Counted from the stretch's first letter, positions 28,633-38,092 are shown. The stretch: 64,000 nt of DNA from Rhizobium sp. Leaf371 (GCF_001424045.1 NZ_LMQB01000024.1:186001-250000), one strand, 5' to 3'. Notes: generated by a model not told the origin, from the sequence alone. Program-made: numbers and translations.

Positions 28633-29664
28633 TTACTTCTCCGTCAGCTTCAACTCGATACGCCGGTTCTGGTCGCGGGCTTCCTTGGTGTCGCCCTCGG
28701 CGATCGGCTGGAACTCGCCGAAGCCGGCGGCGACCAGGCGGCCGGGGGGGACGCCCTTCGAGATGAGGAATTTGACCACCGAGGTGGCGCGGGCGGAGGA
28801 AAGCTCCCAGTTGTCGACATAACGGCCCGAGCCCGACAACGGCACATTGTCCGTATGTCCGTCGACGCGCAGCACCCAGTTGATTTCGGCCGGAATCTCC
28901 TTGGCGAGATCGAGCAGCGCCATGGCGAGCTTCGCCATCTCCTCCTGCCCCGCCGGATTGAGCTCGTTGCCGCCCGAGGGGAAGAGCACTTCCGACTGGA
29001 AGACGAAACGGTCGCCGACGATGCGGATGTTTTCGCGATCCGACAGGATCTCGCGCAGCCGGCCGAAGAAATCCGACCGGTAACGGTTCAGCTCCTGCAC
29101 GCGCTGCGCCAGCGCCACGTTGAGGCGGCGGCCGAGATCGGCGATCTTCGTCTGGGAGGTCGCGTCGCGGGCCTCGGAGGCCTGAAGCGCGCTTTCGATG
29201 GCGGCGATCTGGTTGCGCAGGGCCGCGATCTGCTGGTTGAGCAGGTCGATCTGGCTCATGGCCCGGCCGCTCGCCTGCTGCTCGGCCTCCAGCCGTCCCG
29301 TGAGGTCGCCGATGCGCTGGTCGGAAGCCGCCGAGCTGCCGCTGCCCTGATCGAGCAGGGACTGCAGCCGCGAGCGCTCGCCTTCCGACGTCGCAAGCGA
29401 GGCCTGCAGATTGGCGAGCGAATCCTCCAGATCCTGCTTGCCGCTCTTCTCCAGCGCCAGAAGCTGGGTCAGCTCGTTGATCTGGCTGTTCAGCCGTGTC
29501 AGTACCTCGTCCTTGCCGCTGATTTCGCGGCTGAGCAGGAACTGCGCGAGCACGAAGACCGAGAGCAGGAACATGATGGCGAGGAGCAGCGTCGACAGCG
29601 CATCGACGAAGCCCGGCCAGTAATCCACGGTGCGCTGGTGGCGACCCCTGCGTCCGAGCGCCAT
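28633..29664 (-). CDS. MotB/OmpA-like peptidoglycan-binding membrane protein
   Basis: A 343-residue protein. One membrane helix lies near residues 20-42 (PGFVDALSTLLLAIMFLLSV), then a long coiled coil (about 55-185), then an OmpA-family peptidoglycan-binding domain (RVDGHTDNVPLSG, SSARATSVVKFL, GFGEFQPIAEGD, RRIELKL). It pairs with the upstream MotA/TolQ-like gene one base away. Together they look like a proton-driven MotAB/TolQR-type complex, an envelope pair common in rhizobia and separate from the flagellar stator. The start at 29664 gives the membrane helix right at the N-terminus. Confidence 0.87.
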   Translation of the reverse strand: MALGRRGRHQRTVDYWPGFVDALSTLLLAIMFLLSVFVLAQFLLSREISGKDEVLTRLNSQINELTQLLALEKSGKQDLEDSLANLQASLATSEGERSRLQSLLDQGSGSSAASDQRIGDLTGRLEAEQQASGRAMSQIDLLNQQIAALRNQIAAIESALQASEARDATSQTKIADLGRRLNVALAQRVQELNRYRSDFFGRLREILSDRENIRIVGDRFVFQSEVLFPSGGNELNPAGQEEMAKLAMALLDLAKEIPAEINWVLRVDGHTDNVPLSGSGRYVDNWELSSARATSVVKFLISKGVPPGRLVAAGFGEFQPIAEGDTKEARDQNRRIELKLTEK

Positions 29665-29665
29665 C

Positions 29666-30745
29666 TCAATCCTGTCCCGTCTCTTCGCTCGCGCGGCGCG
29701 GCGTCGGCAGGGTCTTCCGGTCATTGTCGGAAAGCCGTGCGGCCAGCTTGTCGAGCGTGCGGCGCATGGAGCGCGCTTCCTCCTGCTGGGCCTCGATCCA
29801 GTCGCGCAGCATCTGCTGCTCGCCGCGCATGTTCTTGACCAGTCCCTGAATGCCTTCGGCAAGGCTCGCCATGGCCGCGGTCGTGCGCTGGCTGGTGCCG
29901 CCTTCCTGCGCCATGCGGCTCAGTTCCTCGGCCAGAAGCCGCAGGTCTTCCGGACGGTTGCCGGTGCCGGCCTCGGAGCGCACGTTCACGTCGGAACTGA
30001 CATCGGTGACGGAGGAGAGCCAGTTTTCGAGCTCGGTATAGAAGCGGCTCTGCGCCCGCCCGGCCTGCAGATCGAGGAAGCCGAGCACCAGCGAACTCGA
30101 AAGGCCGAAAAGCGAGGTGGAGAACGCCGTGCCCATGCCGGTCAAAGGCGCGGACAGGCCGGTCTTCAGGGCCGAGAGCACGTCGTCCGTGCTGCCGCTG
30201 CCCGCATCCAGCGACTGGATGACGGTGTTGATCGAGCCGATGGTGCCGAGCAGGCCCCAGAAGGTGCCGAGCAGGCCGAGAAAGACGAGCAGCCCGATGA
30301 GATAGCGCGACGTATCGCGCGATTCGTCCAGCCGGGTGGCGATGCTGTCGAGGATGGACCGGAGCGCCGCGGTGGAGATCGCCATCGAATGGCGCTTGCC
30401 GATCAGCGCGCGCATGGGCGCGAGCAGCACCGGATCGCGGCCGACCTTGTCGGCACTGCCCGCGGCACGGAAGCTGTTGAACCAGCGCACCTCGGGCCGG
30501 AGCGCAAGCACATGGGTGAAGACGAGGAGGATGCCGATCAGCAAGACGCCGAGAATGAGCCCGTTGAGGCCCGGATTGCTCAGAAAGGCCGTCTGCGCCT
30601 GCCGGAACAGGATGGCCCCGACGAAGCCGACGATGATGAGGAAGATGACCATGGTCCAGAAGAACACCATGGGGCTCGTCAGCTTGTTCGGATTGTAGTC
30701 CTCGCCCTGCTCCGCATCCCAACCAGACAATGTCAGTTTCGCCAT
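29666..30745 (-). CDS. MotA/TolQ/ExbB-type proton channel protein
   Basis: A 359-residue protein with three or four membrane segments (about residues 28-48, 62-82, 145-165 and 205-230) and a cytoplasmic helical tail (residues 260-359). The conserved channel helices read LLVFLGLLGTFWGLLGTIG and GMGTAFSTSLFGLSSSLVLG, typical of MotA/TolQ/ExbB. It is expected to conduct protons with the downstream OmpA-domain partner. The ATG is at 30743-30745. No gliding, secretion or Zorya-type helicase genes accompany it. Confidence 0.88.
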   Translation of the reverse strand: MAKLTLSGWDAEQGEDYNPNKLTSPMVFFWTMVIFLIIVGFVGAILFRQAQTAFLSNPGLNGLILGVLLIGILLVFTHVLALRPEVRWFNSFRAAGSADKVGRDPVLLAPMRALIGKRHSMAISTAALRSILDSIATRLDESRDTSRYLIGLLVFLGLLGTFWGLLGTIGSINTVIQSLDAGSGSTDDVLSALKTGLSAPLTGMGTAFSTSLFGLSSSLVLGFLDLQAGRAQSRFYTELENWLSSVTDVSSDVNVRSEAGTGNRPEDLRLLAEELSRMAQEGGTSQRTTAAMASLAEGIQGLVKNMRGEQQMLRDWIEAQQEEARSMRRTLDKLAARLSDNDRKTLPTPRRASEETGQD

Positions 30746-30979
30746 GCCGCTTCTCTCGATTCCCAGCCGGCCGCCCGGTCATCGATCGGCCGGGTCCGCC
30801 ATATGGCGCAGACCCTACTTCATAATGCTTAAAACCGGAACGGTTCGTCCGCATATTCTGCACGGGCGGAAAGACCCGTGCGGAACGTCCCCGACCGGCC
30901 CGGCACGGTCAGTATCGGGCGCTTTCGCGCGGCCAGGATCGGGCGCTTTCGCGCAGACGCGCGAGCGTTCTGCCCGGCC

Positions 30980-31780
30980 TTATTTTCCGGGCATCGGACG
31001 GTGCAGAACCTCATGCAGCGCCTTGCGGATATATTCGTTGCCGGCGACGATCGAGCCGTCTTCCATCGGCTTGTTGCCGCCGTCGATATCGGCGATCCAG
31101 CCACCGGCCTCGCGCACCATCAGCATGCCCGCGGCCAGATCCCACGGCATCAGCCCGCGTTCCCAATAGCCATCGAACCGGCCGGCCGCGACATAGGCGA
31201 GCGCGAGCGACGGCGTGCCGAGACTGCGCACGCCAGCGACTTCGCCCATCACATGGCGCAACTCGATGAGGTAATTGCCGTGATGGCCGCGGCCGAGAAA
31301 GGGCGTGCCGGTTGAGATGACGGCATCCGCAAGGCTGCGGCGGGCGGCGACGCGCAGGCGGCGATCGTTGAGAAACGCCCCGCCGCCGCGCTCGGCGGTG
31401 TAGAGTTCGTCGGTCGCGGGATTGAGGATGACGGCCGTGACGATTTCGCCCTGACGTTCCAGCGCGATGGTGATGGCGAAATGCGGAATGCCGTGCAGGA
31501 AGTTGGTGGCGCCGTCGAGCGTATCGACGATCCAGCGATGCGCACCGTCCGTACCCTCGACCTCGTCGCCGTCTTCGCCGAGATAGCCATAGGTCGGGCG
31601 GGCCTTCATCAGCTCTTCGCGGAGGATCTTTTCAGCCTTGCGATCGGCCTGCGACACGTAATCGCCCGGCCCCTTCATGGACACCTGCAGGTTCTGCACC
31701 TCGCCGAAATCGCGGGACAACGACTTGCCGGCCTTGAAGGCGGCCTGGACCATGACGTTGAGAAGGGCGGAACGGGCCAT
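30980..31780 (-). CDS. Inositol monophosphatase family protein (SuhB-like)
   Basis: A 266-residue Mg2+-dependent, Li+-sensitive type phosphatase. Metal-binding motifs: GEDGDEVEGTD region (LGEDGDE, residue ~73), WIVDTLDGATNFLHGIP (the DPLDGT-like site reads DTLDGATN) and a C-terminal PWDLAAGMLMVREAGG. Family members hydrolyse inositol phosphates or related sugar phosphates, and SuhB also affects RNA processing. The gene is minus strand, downstream of the Sel1-repeat gene by 247 bases. Confidence 0.92.
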   Translation of the reverse strand: MARSALLNVMVQAAFKAGKSLSRDFGEVQNLQVSMKGPGDYVSQADRKAEKILREELMKARPTYGYLGEDGDEVEGTDGAHRWIVDTLDGATNFLHGIPHFAITIALERQGEIVTAVILNPATDELYTAERGGGAFLNDRRLRVAARRSLADAVISTGTPFLGRGHHGNYLIELRHVMGEVAGVRSLGTPSLALAYVAAGRFDGYWERGLMPWDLAAGMLMVREAGGWIADIDGGNKPMEDGSIVAGNEYIRKALHEVLHRPMPGK

Positions 31781-32027
31781 TTCGGGCTTCCTCTGAAAAA
31801 AGCGCCGGAGAGAGGACCGGCAGATCGCGGGGCTGTCACAGAACGGTCGGCGACGACGGCGCTTTTCAAGAGCAGACCGGGATCAAGCCGACAACGCGGC
31901 GGATCGTTCTGACGATCCACCGGGCGGCGCTTCAAGACCACAGATCCCCGCCGATTTCAAGTCCCTGCGCGGACACGGCGCGCCGGCAGCAGGCGCGGAG
32001 CCGACCGAGGGAACGATCGACGACGGC

Positions 32028-33263
32028 TCAGCCGCGCGCGGCGCGAAACCGGTTTGCCGCCTCGCGCGCCGCTTTCTGCTGGTCCTCACCGATCCCGAGA
32101 TAGAAATCTTCGAGGTCGTCGTCCTTCAGGCCGGCCCGACGCGACAGCACGTACCACTTGGCGGCTTCCACCGGATTGGGCCGGGTGCCGATGGCATTGA
32201 TATAGAGATGCGCCAGCTTGTTCTGCGCCACGACATTGCCGGCACTGGCGGCGCGCAGCATCCAGCCGAAGCCCTGCTCGAGATTGCGGCCGCCGCCGAT
32301 GCCGTCGATCAGCCAGATGCCGGCATCGAGCTGGGCCGTATCGACCCCGGACGCGGCCGCCCGCAGCAGCCATTCCCGCGCCCGCTCGCGCTTGTCGTCG
32401 GGGATGCCATCGACATTGAGATAGATCTGCGACAGCGCATATTGCGCATCCGCGATGCCCTGCTCGGCGGATTTCTCATAAAAGGGCAGTGCCGCCTTCA
32501 AGCCGGCCTGCCCCGGCTGGTCGGCCACGAGCAGCTGCGCATAATTGAACTGCGCCGACGGATTTCCCCGCTCGGCAGCCTTCTTCATCAAGTCTTCGGA
32601 ACGCGCCTTGTCGCGCGGCACATCCCGGCCCTCCATCAGGAGGATGGCGTATTTGAACATTGCCGTGGGATCGCCGGAGGCTGCAGCCTGCCCGTACCAG
32701 AAGGCGGCATCCTTGGGCTTGCGCGGAACGCCGAGGCCCTGCGAGAAGATTTCCGCCACCAGCGTCTGCGCCGCCGCATCGCCGAGCTGCGCCCGCGGCA
32801 GGGCAAGCTCCATGGCCGTGAGATAATAACCGCGCTGGAACGCGCCATAGGCATCGTCGGCCTTGCCCTCGAACGGCTTTTCGGCCGGCAGCGCCGGAAG
32901 CGCAGCCCCCATGCGCTCCAGCACGTTGACCCCGCCCGACGGCGCGATCCGGCCGTCCGCAGGCTTGGCCTCGCCGCCCGGCCGCCGCAGCGCCGGAACC
33001 TCGTTTTCGGGAAGGGCCGCACCATTGAACGGCGTGATGCGACCGCGCTTGGCCGTCACGCCCTGCTCCGCCGCATCCGGCGCGCCGGCGCTTTGGCCGT
33101 CCCCTGCGGGTGCCGCGTCGGTGGGTGGCTCTGCCGGAGCGATGGTGACCGTGTCAGGCTCGACGCCCGGAAGCGCCTCCTGCGCGCGCGCAGGCAGTCC
33201 CGCCAGACCTGCGACGAGCAGGGCCAGGGACAAAAGGCAGAGACGGGGCGAACGATCCAGCAT
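32028..33263 (-). CDS. Sel1-repeat (TPR-like) periplasmic protein
   Basis: A 411-residue protein with a signal peptide (ending PARAQE, about residue 28) and a low-complexity Pro/Ala linker to residue 125. From about residue 130 to 390 come Sel1-like repeats of ~36 residues (for example GDAAAQTLVAEIFSQGLGVP, GNPSAQFNYAQLL, GIADAQYALSQIY). Such proteins are scaffolds for protein contacts in the envelope. The ATG at 33261-33263 places the signal peptide at the start. It ends the thiE-like transcript (gap 8 bases). Confidence 0.87.
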   Translation of the reverse strand: MLDRSPRLCLLSLALLVAGLAGLPARAQEALPGVEPDTVTIAPAEPPTDAAPAGDGQSAGAPDAAEQGVTAKRGRITPFNGAALPENEVPALRRPGGEAKPADGRIAPSGGVNVLERMGAALPALPAEKPFEGKADDAYGAFQRGYYLTAMELALPRAQLGDAAAQTLVAEIFSQGLGVPRKPKDAAFWYGQAAASGDPTAMFKYAILLMEGRDVPRDKARSEDLMKKAAERGNPSAQFNYAQLLVADQPGQAGLKAALPFYEKSAEQGIADAQYALSQIYLNVDGIPDDKRERAREWLLRAAASGVDTAQLDAGIWLIDGIGGGRNLEQGFGWMLRAASAGNVVAQNKLAHLYINAIGTRPNPVEAAKWYVLSRRAGLKDDDLEDFYLGIGEDQQKAAREAANRFRAARG

Positions 33264-33271
33264 GGCAGGTC

Positions 33272-33925
33272 TTAAGCGCCAAACCGTGGCGCTTTTTCGT
33301 CCAGCAGCGCATTCACCTCGGCAATGACGGCGGCGGCGCGCTCCGGAACCTCGAAAACGGCCCGATGCAGCGCCACGAACTCGGCACCGCTTTCCGCCAC
33401 CACCAGCGCGGAGGCCGGATCCGCGCCGCCCATGACGATGCAGGGGATCTCGATCATCGAGGACCACCATTCGCCAAGCGCGACATTCTTGCCGTGCGCC
33501 TCGGGCTTGATGTCGCCATTCAGCTTGCCGAAGAAGATATAGTCGGGCTTGGCCTCGCCGATCTCCAGCGCATGATGCCGGTCGGCCGCATTGCCGCCGC
33601 CGACGATCAGCTTAGGCGAGAACTTTTCCATCGCCTCGCTCATGGCTTCGTGGTTGCCCTCGACATGCAGGCCATCGGCGCGCGCGCGCCCGGCAACCCT
33701 TGTATCGCCCGCAACGAGCGCCGCGGCGCCGGCCTCCTGGATGATCGGCACCAGCGCTTCGGCATGTTTCTGGAAGGCCTGATCGTCGAGGCCGTATTGC
33801 GGCAGGATGACGGAGGCGACATCGCCACCCTTCAGCGCGTCGCCGACGATGCGGGCCCGCTCGGCGGGGTCCGCGATATCGGGGACGATGAGGACGAGGC
33901 GGCAGCGGTTGTCGGTCAGGCTCAT
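33272..33925 (-). CDS. ThiE-like (thiamine phosphate synthase family) protein
   Basis: A 217-residue TIM-barrel protein of the thiamine phosphate synthase/TenI superfamily. It shows ADGLHVEGNHEAM in place of the usual GVHLGQxD, YIFFGKL instead of YIxxGPxxxTxTK, and VMGGADPASALVVAESGAEFV at the end of the barrel. The departures at the pyrophosphate-binding positions suggest a paralogue without full thiamine synthase activity. No other thiamine gene is nearby. It leads the transcript that includes the Sel1-repeat gene. Confidence 0.75.
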   Translation of the reverse strand: MSLTDNRCRLVLIVPDIADPAERARIVGDALKGGDVASVILPQYGLDDQAFQKHAEALVPIIQEAGAAALVAGDTRVAGRARADGLHVEGNHEAMSEAMEKFSPKLIVGGGNAADRHHALEIGEAKPDYIFFGKLNGDIKPEAHGKNVALGEWWSSMIEIPCIVMGGADPASALVVAESGAEFVALHRAVFEVPERAAAVIAEVNALLDEKAPRFGA

Positions 33926-34173
33926 GAAGGTTGCTCCGGCAGGTCGCAGGGGACGTGCATCTGTGCGTGGTCTGCGTGTTTATCTGTGCGTTGAGCGATA
34001 CCCGCTCGCGCCACGGGGATCAACCATGCCGGGATCGGCCGTTCTTCTACTTTTGAGAGAAAGCCGCTTGGGGGCTTGCTCGCATTGGACGAAAATTAGG
34101 AGATTGTAAAAAATAGGTTGTAGCAACGCACAATTTACTTGATGCCAATGTGCATTTCCAATAACCTTCTAAT

Positions 34174-34434
34174 ATGTCGAATATCTCGCCCTTCAGTGCC
34201 ATCGCAGATCCCAACCGTCGCTACCTGTTGGAGGAACTTCGGCGTGCGCCGAAGACCGTCAACGAACTTGCCGAAGGCTTACCGATCAGTCGTCCGGCGG
34301 TTTCACAGCACCTCAAGGCTCTGCTTGATTCCAACCTCGTTTCCGTTTCGCCCAACGGGACAAAGCGCATCTATCAGATCAACAAGCCGGGATTTGACGC
34401 CGTCAATCTCTGGCTGGACCAGTTCTGGGCATAG
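34174..34434 (+). CDS. ArsR-family winged-helix regulator (short)
   Basis: An 86-residue helix-turn-helix protein that reads DPNRRYLLEELRRAPKTV, then GLPISRPAVSQHLKALLDSN (recognition helix) and a wing. It is somewhat shorter than usual ArsR regulators and lacks the metal-binding Cys pairs, so its inducer is unlikely to be a metal, resembling the autorepressor branch that often controls a START/AHSA1-type partner. No such partner follows; the next 1.2 kb is without genes. The A/T-rich 248-base upstream gap likely holds its promoter. Confidence 0.8.
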   Translation: MSNISPFSAIADPNRRYLLEELRRAPKTVNELAEGLPISRPAVSQHLKALLDSNLVSVSPNGTKRIYQINKPGFDAVNLWLDQFWA

Positions 34435-35628
34435 TTGCCGCTGCCGGACGCGGTTATCAGCGGATAAGCCAGCCGTGGGGGCTTGGCTTGCGCCATCGAG
34501 ATAACCGAGCAGCAAGGCAAAAGGCCTGAAAAGGCGCCGGTCTCATGCCTGGGAGGCGTATCGGCGAAGACGCCTGCTTCCCGTCGAGAAGGACGGGCCT
34601 CGATTGCCGTCTGGGCGTCACGCTCCAGATCGGCTGCATCCGTGCCCGCCATGCCCCGGGGGGCGAATGCCGTTATCCGCCCGCTGCCGTTATATGCCCA
34701 ATGCCGTGATCCGACAGGACGGGCGCCTGTTGGGAGAAGCGTCGAGAGACAAAGCCTGTCGCAATACAGAAGGCCGGTCGCACTCCAGTGTGCAGCTTTT
34801 TTGCGATGAACGACGGACGTAAGAACATGAGTTTAAAGCGCGACGGGCGAATCTGAAAGATCGCGACACGCTCGAACATTCTCCTGAACCCCGGCTCACA
34901 GGACATGGTCTCATGTTCTGTTTTACCGCAGTGTCCGACCCCGAAGCGGTGCCGCTTCGGCTGACCAGGCTTTTGCGCAAACCGTTATCGCAGACCCGAT
35001 TCCCGATTCGCGCACGATGCTGAAAGGCGCGGGAAGATCCGAATGAGGCAGGTCCTTGGGATTCAAGGATCGGGCAACGTTGCACAGGTCGTCCGTGGCC
35101 CCGCGAATCGCCAGACTGTGCGGACAGACCAGCCACGACCTCTCCGTGTTGTTCCGATCGCTATCCTTTCCGCCGGCAGGGCGCGATTGCAGGACGGTGG
35201 GCGACGACGGCAGACTGTCCCGACCTCTGCCTTGGACGCAACAAACCATCGGACCGAGACGTCGAGTGATTCGAGACCATGCTCTGCGATGATGCGGATG
35301 TCGGCATCTCGCGGGATGGCGCGCGTCTTGCGGACGGCGGGAGCGTGGAGGACGGAAGCGCGCGCCGGCGACGGGCCGGCTGGAGGCGATGCCCTCGACG
35401 TCGCACGAAGATGTGTCGATTAACGTCCGGAAACGCCGGACCGGCATCGAGAATTGCGCACCCTGAAGCCGGTGGGTTCGAAAACCCGGACCCTTAAAAA
35501 GCCGACGCCTCGCAGCGGGCGTCAGCCGGTCTGCGAGGCGTCTTGCTTGTCATGCGCGGAACCGAGGCCGTCATGATCGGCCCGGTCCGCCTGTTCTGCA
35601 AATTCCCTGGAGAGATTGCTTTACGTAA
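34435..35628. other. 1.2 kb stretch without a recognisable gene
   Basis: Six-frame reading gives only short frames of biased composition that I do not recognise. There are imperfect hairpins (AAGCCAGCC with GGCTTGGCTT near 34468-34490) and a CCGAAGCGG-TG-CCGCTTCGG palindrome at 34941-34960. A stretch near 34800-34960 has the look of dispersed rhizobial intergenic sequence. It may be a decayed insertion downstream of the lone ArsR gene. Confidence 0.5.
35504..35542. repeat. Perfect 12-base inverted repeat
   Basis: GACGCCTCGCAG (35504-35515) and CTGCGAGGCGTC (35531-35542) form a strong hairpin with a 15-base loop. There is a preceding AAAAA and a weak following T-rich stretch. It could be a terminator of an unseen transcript running either way, or part of a repeat element. 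Confidence 0.5.
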
Positions 35629-35802
35629 TCAATGAGTCGTCGAACGGATCTTGGCGATCTCGTCCTTCAAACGCAACTTCCGACGCTTGATCGTGGCAAT
35701 ATATTCGTCTTCCACTGACGGTCTTGTCAGAGCCGAGTGCAGCTCTTCTTCGAGCACGGTATGTTTTTTCTCAAGCGTTGCAAGATGAGCCTCAATGTTC
35801 AT
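35629..35802 (-). CDS. DUF465 family small coiled-coil protein (YdcH-like)
   Basis: A 57-residue helical protein: MNIEAHLATLEKKHTVLEEE, then RRKLRLKDEIAKIR, the pattern of the DUF465 (YdcH) family. The ATG at 35800-35802 has an AAGGGA site upstream. These are two-helix hairpin proteins of unknown role. A second DUF465 gene lies divergently 298 bases away. Confidence 0.8.
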   Translation of the reverse strand: MNIEAHLATLEKKHTVLEEELHSALTRPSVEDEYIATIKRRKLRLKDEIAKIRSTTH

Positions 35803-36100
35803 GTGGCAGTCCCTTCCTTTTGCTTGCATCCAGTCGCCAGGCGCCGGATGTTCAGTTTCTAACCGGTGAAGTGTGCCATGCGTTTGCCGATTTGTCGAAG
35901 GCGAAATCGCAAGAACGGATAACTTCCCGTGAACGATCGTTCTATGCTAGAGGATCGCGCCTTGGATGAATCGCGCACGGGGCCGGAAGGTTCCAACCGC
36001 ATCGCGATGATCTGAACCGGCCTGCTTCGACCGTGCGGCCACGCACCCATTTTCTTACCCGACGACAGTTCTGCCGCCGGATGCCGACAGGGAAATCCTC

Positions 36101-36304
36101 ATGCCCGATCAGGACCAGGCCGAACTCAGACTGGGCGTCGCGCGTCTGCGGCAGGAGCACGAGGATTACGATGTCGCCATCAACGCGATGATCCAGACCG
36201 GCTGCGATGCCCTGCGCATCCAGCGGATGAAGAAAAAAAAGCTGGCCATCAAGGACAAGATCACGAAGATCGAGGATGTGATCATTCCCGACATCATCGC
36301 CTGA
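36101..36304 (+). CDS. DUF465 family small coiled-coil protein (second copy)
   Basis: A 67-residue protein with the same family layout as the divergent gene at 35629-35802: LRLGVARLRQEHEDYDVAIN and then RMKKKKLAIKDKITKIED. It contains a run of nine As at 36232-36240 coding the Lys tract. The pair is divergent, and the intervening 298 bases hold no other gene. Function unknown. Confidence 0.8.
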   Translation: MPDQDQAELRLGVARLRQEHEDYDVAINAMIQTGCDALRIQRMKKKKLAIKDKITKIEDVIIPDIIA

Positions 36305-36386
36305 TGCTGGCCTGAGACTGGCTTGAGACTGGCTTGAGACTGGCCTGATGCCGACAGGCGTCTTCGAAACCGGCGCCCGCCTCTTC

Positions 36387-36434
36387 CGCCAATCTTTTGG
36401 CCAATCTTTTCGCCAATCTTTTCGCCAATCTTTT
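36387..36434 (+). repeat. Four tandem 12-base repeats before purE
   Basis: The unit CGCCAATCTTTT occurs four times head to tail, with one changed base at the start of copy 2. An 11-base unit TGAGACTGGCT also repeats three to four times at about 36312-36346. The 12-base unit keeps the reading frame of the ATG at 36348, in which it would encode repeated (R/G)QSF. It ends four bases before the purE ribosome-binding site. Confidence 0.85.
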
Positions 36435-36449
36435 GAAGGAGTGCGAGAC

Positions 36450-36950
36450 GTGACGAACCCCGGCCCGCCCCCCGTCGCCATCATCATGGGAAGCCAGTCC
36501 GACTGGGAGACCATGAAGAATGCCGCCGACATGCTCGATGCGCTCGATATCCCCTATGAAGCGCGCATCATCTCGGCCCATCGCACGCCCGATCGGCTGG
36601 TGAGCTTTGCCACCACTGCCCGCGAGGAAGGCTTCAAGGTCATCATCGCCGGTGCCGGCGGTGCGGCCCACCTTCCCGGCATGACCGCCGCCATGACCGC
36701 CCTGCCCGTCTTCGGCGTGCCGGTGCAGTCGAAGACCATGTCCGGGCAGGACAGCCTCCTCTCGATCGTTCAGATGCCGGCCGGCATTCCCGTGGGCACG
36801 CTCGCCATCGGCCGGGCCGGCGCCATCAATGCCGCTCTGCTGGCGGCCGCCGTCCTTGCTTTGTCCGATCCGGATCTCGCCGACAGGCTGGACATCTGGC
36901 GCGCGGAGCAGAGCGCCGCCGTCGCCGAATACCCGGTCGATCCCGCATGA
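36450..36950 (+). CDS. purE: N5-carboxyaminoimidazole ribonucleotide mutase PurE
   Basis: A 166-residue class I PurE. The motifs [26 protein letters not shown] and [17 protein letters not shown] cover the active site that moves the carboxyl group of N5-CAIR to give CAIR. The GTG at 36450 is chosen since AAGGAG lies eight bases upstream; an upstream ATG (36348) would add the repeat-coded 34 residues. The stop overlaps the purK ATG. Confidence 0.95.
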   Translation: MTNPGPPPVAIIMGSQSDWETMKNAADMLDALDIPYEARIISAHRTPDRLVSFATTAREEGFKVIIAGAGGAAHLPGMTAAMTALPVFGVPVQSKTMSGQDSLLSIVQMPAGIPVGTLAIGRAGAINAALLAAAVLALSDPDLADRLDIWRAEQSAAVAEYPVDPA

Positions 36951-37996
36951 TCACGCTCGGCATCATCGGAGGCGGCCAGCTCGGCCGCATGCTCGCCATG
37001 GCCGCTGCGCGCCTCAATGTGCGCACCGTCATTCTCGAGCCGCAGGCGGATTGTCCGGCAGCCCAGGTCGCCAACCGGCAGATCGCAGCCCCATACGACG
37101 ACGAAGCCGCCCTCGACGCGCTGGCGGACGCCTGCGACGTCGTCACCTATGAATTCGAGAACGTGCCGGTGGTGGCCGCCGCCCGTCTCGCCCGCAGCCT
37201 GCCGGTCTACCCGCCGCCGAAAGCTCTGGAAGTCTCGCAGGACCGGGTGACCGAAAAGCGGTTTCTGAACGCCTGCGGCCTGGAGACGGCCCGCTTCCAC
37301 GCGATCGACAGCGCCGCGGAGCTTGCCGCGGCGCTCGCCGATTTCGGCGGCAAGGGCGTGCTGAAGACCCGTCGTCTCGGCTATGACGGCAAGGGCCAGC
37401 ATGTCTTCCGCGATGGCCGCGACGATGCCGCGGCGGTCTATCAGAGTCTCGGCGGCGTGCCGCTCATCCTCGAAAGCTTCATCGCCTTCGACCGCGAACT
37501 CTCCATCATCGCCGCGCGCGGCACCGATGGCGCGTTTGCCGCCTTCGATCCGGCCGAAAACGTTCACCGCAACGGCATTCTCCACACCTCGACGGTTCCT
37601 GCGACGATCGACCCGGCCGGCACCGATGCGGCGATCGCCGCCGCGAGAGCGATTCTGAACACGCTCGATTATGTCGGCGTCATCGGCGTGGAATTCTTCG
37701 TGCGGCCGGATGGCGGGCTCGTCATCAACGAGATCGCGCCGCGCGTCCACAATTCCGGCCACTGGACCGAGGCCGCCTGCGTGGTCTCGCAGTTCGAGCA
37801 GCATATCCGCGCCGTCTGCGGCCTGACGCTCGGCGATACCGCCCGCCATTCGGATGCGGTGATGCAGAACCTGATCGGCGACGACATCGACGACCTGCCG
37901 CGCTGGCTGCAGGCGCCGCGCACGCTGGTGCATCTCTATGGCAAGGCGGACGCCCGGCCGGGCCGCAAGATGGGCCACGTCACGACGCTGGCCTGA
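36947..37996 (+). CDS. purK: N5-carboxyaminoimidazole ribonucleotide synthase PurK
   Basis: A 349-residue ATP-grasp enzyme that makes N5-CAIR from AIR, bicarbonate and ATP, the substrate for PurE. It begins [15 protein letters not shown], with [15 protein letters not shown] as the ATP-loop region and [28 protein letters not shown] carrying the metal ligands in the C-lobe. The ATG overlaps the end of purE by four bases, so the pair is translationally coupled. Confidence 0.95.
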   Translation: MITLGIIGGGQLGRMLAMAAARLNVRTVILEPQADCPAAQVANRQIAAPYDDEAALDALADACDVVTYEFENVPVVAAARLARSLPVYPPPKALEVSQDRVTEKRFLNACGLETARFHAIDSAAELAAALADFGGKGVLKTRRLGYDGKGQHVFRDGRDDAAAVYQSLGGVPLILESFIAFDRELSIIAARGTDGAFAAFDPAENVHRNGILHTSTVPATIDPAGTDAAIAAARAILNTLDYVGVIGVEFFVRPDGGLVINEIAPRVHNSGHWTEAACVVSQFEQHIRAVCGLTLGDTARHSDAVMQNLIGDDIDDLPRWLQAPRTLVHLYGKADARPGRKMGHVTTLA

Positions 37997-38063
37997 GGGT
38001 GGTGCCGGATGCCGCAAGCCTCCTAAAAACCCGGCTTTCCGGCCAAATTCCCCGCCCTTGATG

Positions 38064-38092
38064 TTGACAGCGGCCCGGGCTCGGGGTATTTG
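38064..38092 (+). promoter_or_regulatory. Candidate promoter for rpmJ
   Basis: TTGACA (38064-38069) and TATTTG (38087-38092) with a 17-base spacer lie about 110 bases before rpmJ. The -35 is perfect. It sits after purK, so rpmJ is probably transcribed separately. Confidence 0.55.

Noticed and set aside
28633-30745. MotA/OmpA-like pair as the ZorAB part of a Zorya defence system
   Set aside because: No ZorC, ZorD or ZorE-like gene is adjacent, and the pair is in a conserved housekeeping context next to suhB-like and Sel1 genes.
34690-35136. A 148-codon minus-strand frame in the gene-free stretch
   Set aside because: No start signal, no family resemblance, and Ser/Arg-rich composition typical of a chance frame in GC-rich DNA.
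35440-35545. A tRNA-like TTCGAAA segment followed by a hairpin
   Set aside because: No acceptor, D or anticodon arms can be placed around it.
36101-36304. Programmed frameshift at the run of nine As in the second DUF465 gene
   Set aside because: The zero frame gives a complete family-length protein; no second frame of interest follows.
36387-36434. Tandem 12-base repeats as a CRISPR-like array
   Set aside because: Units are contiguous with no spacers and are far too short.
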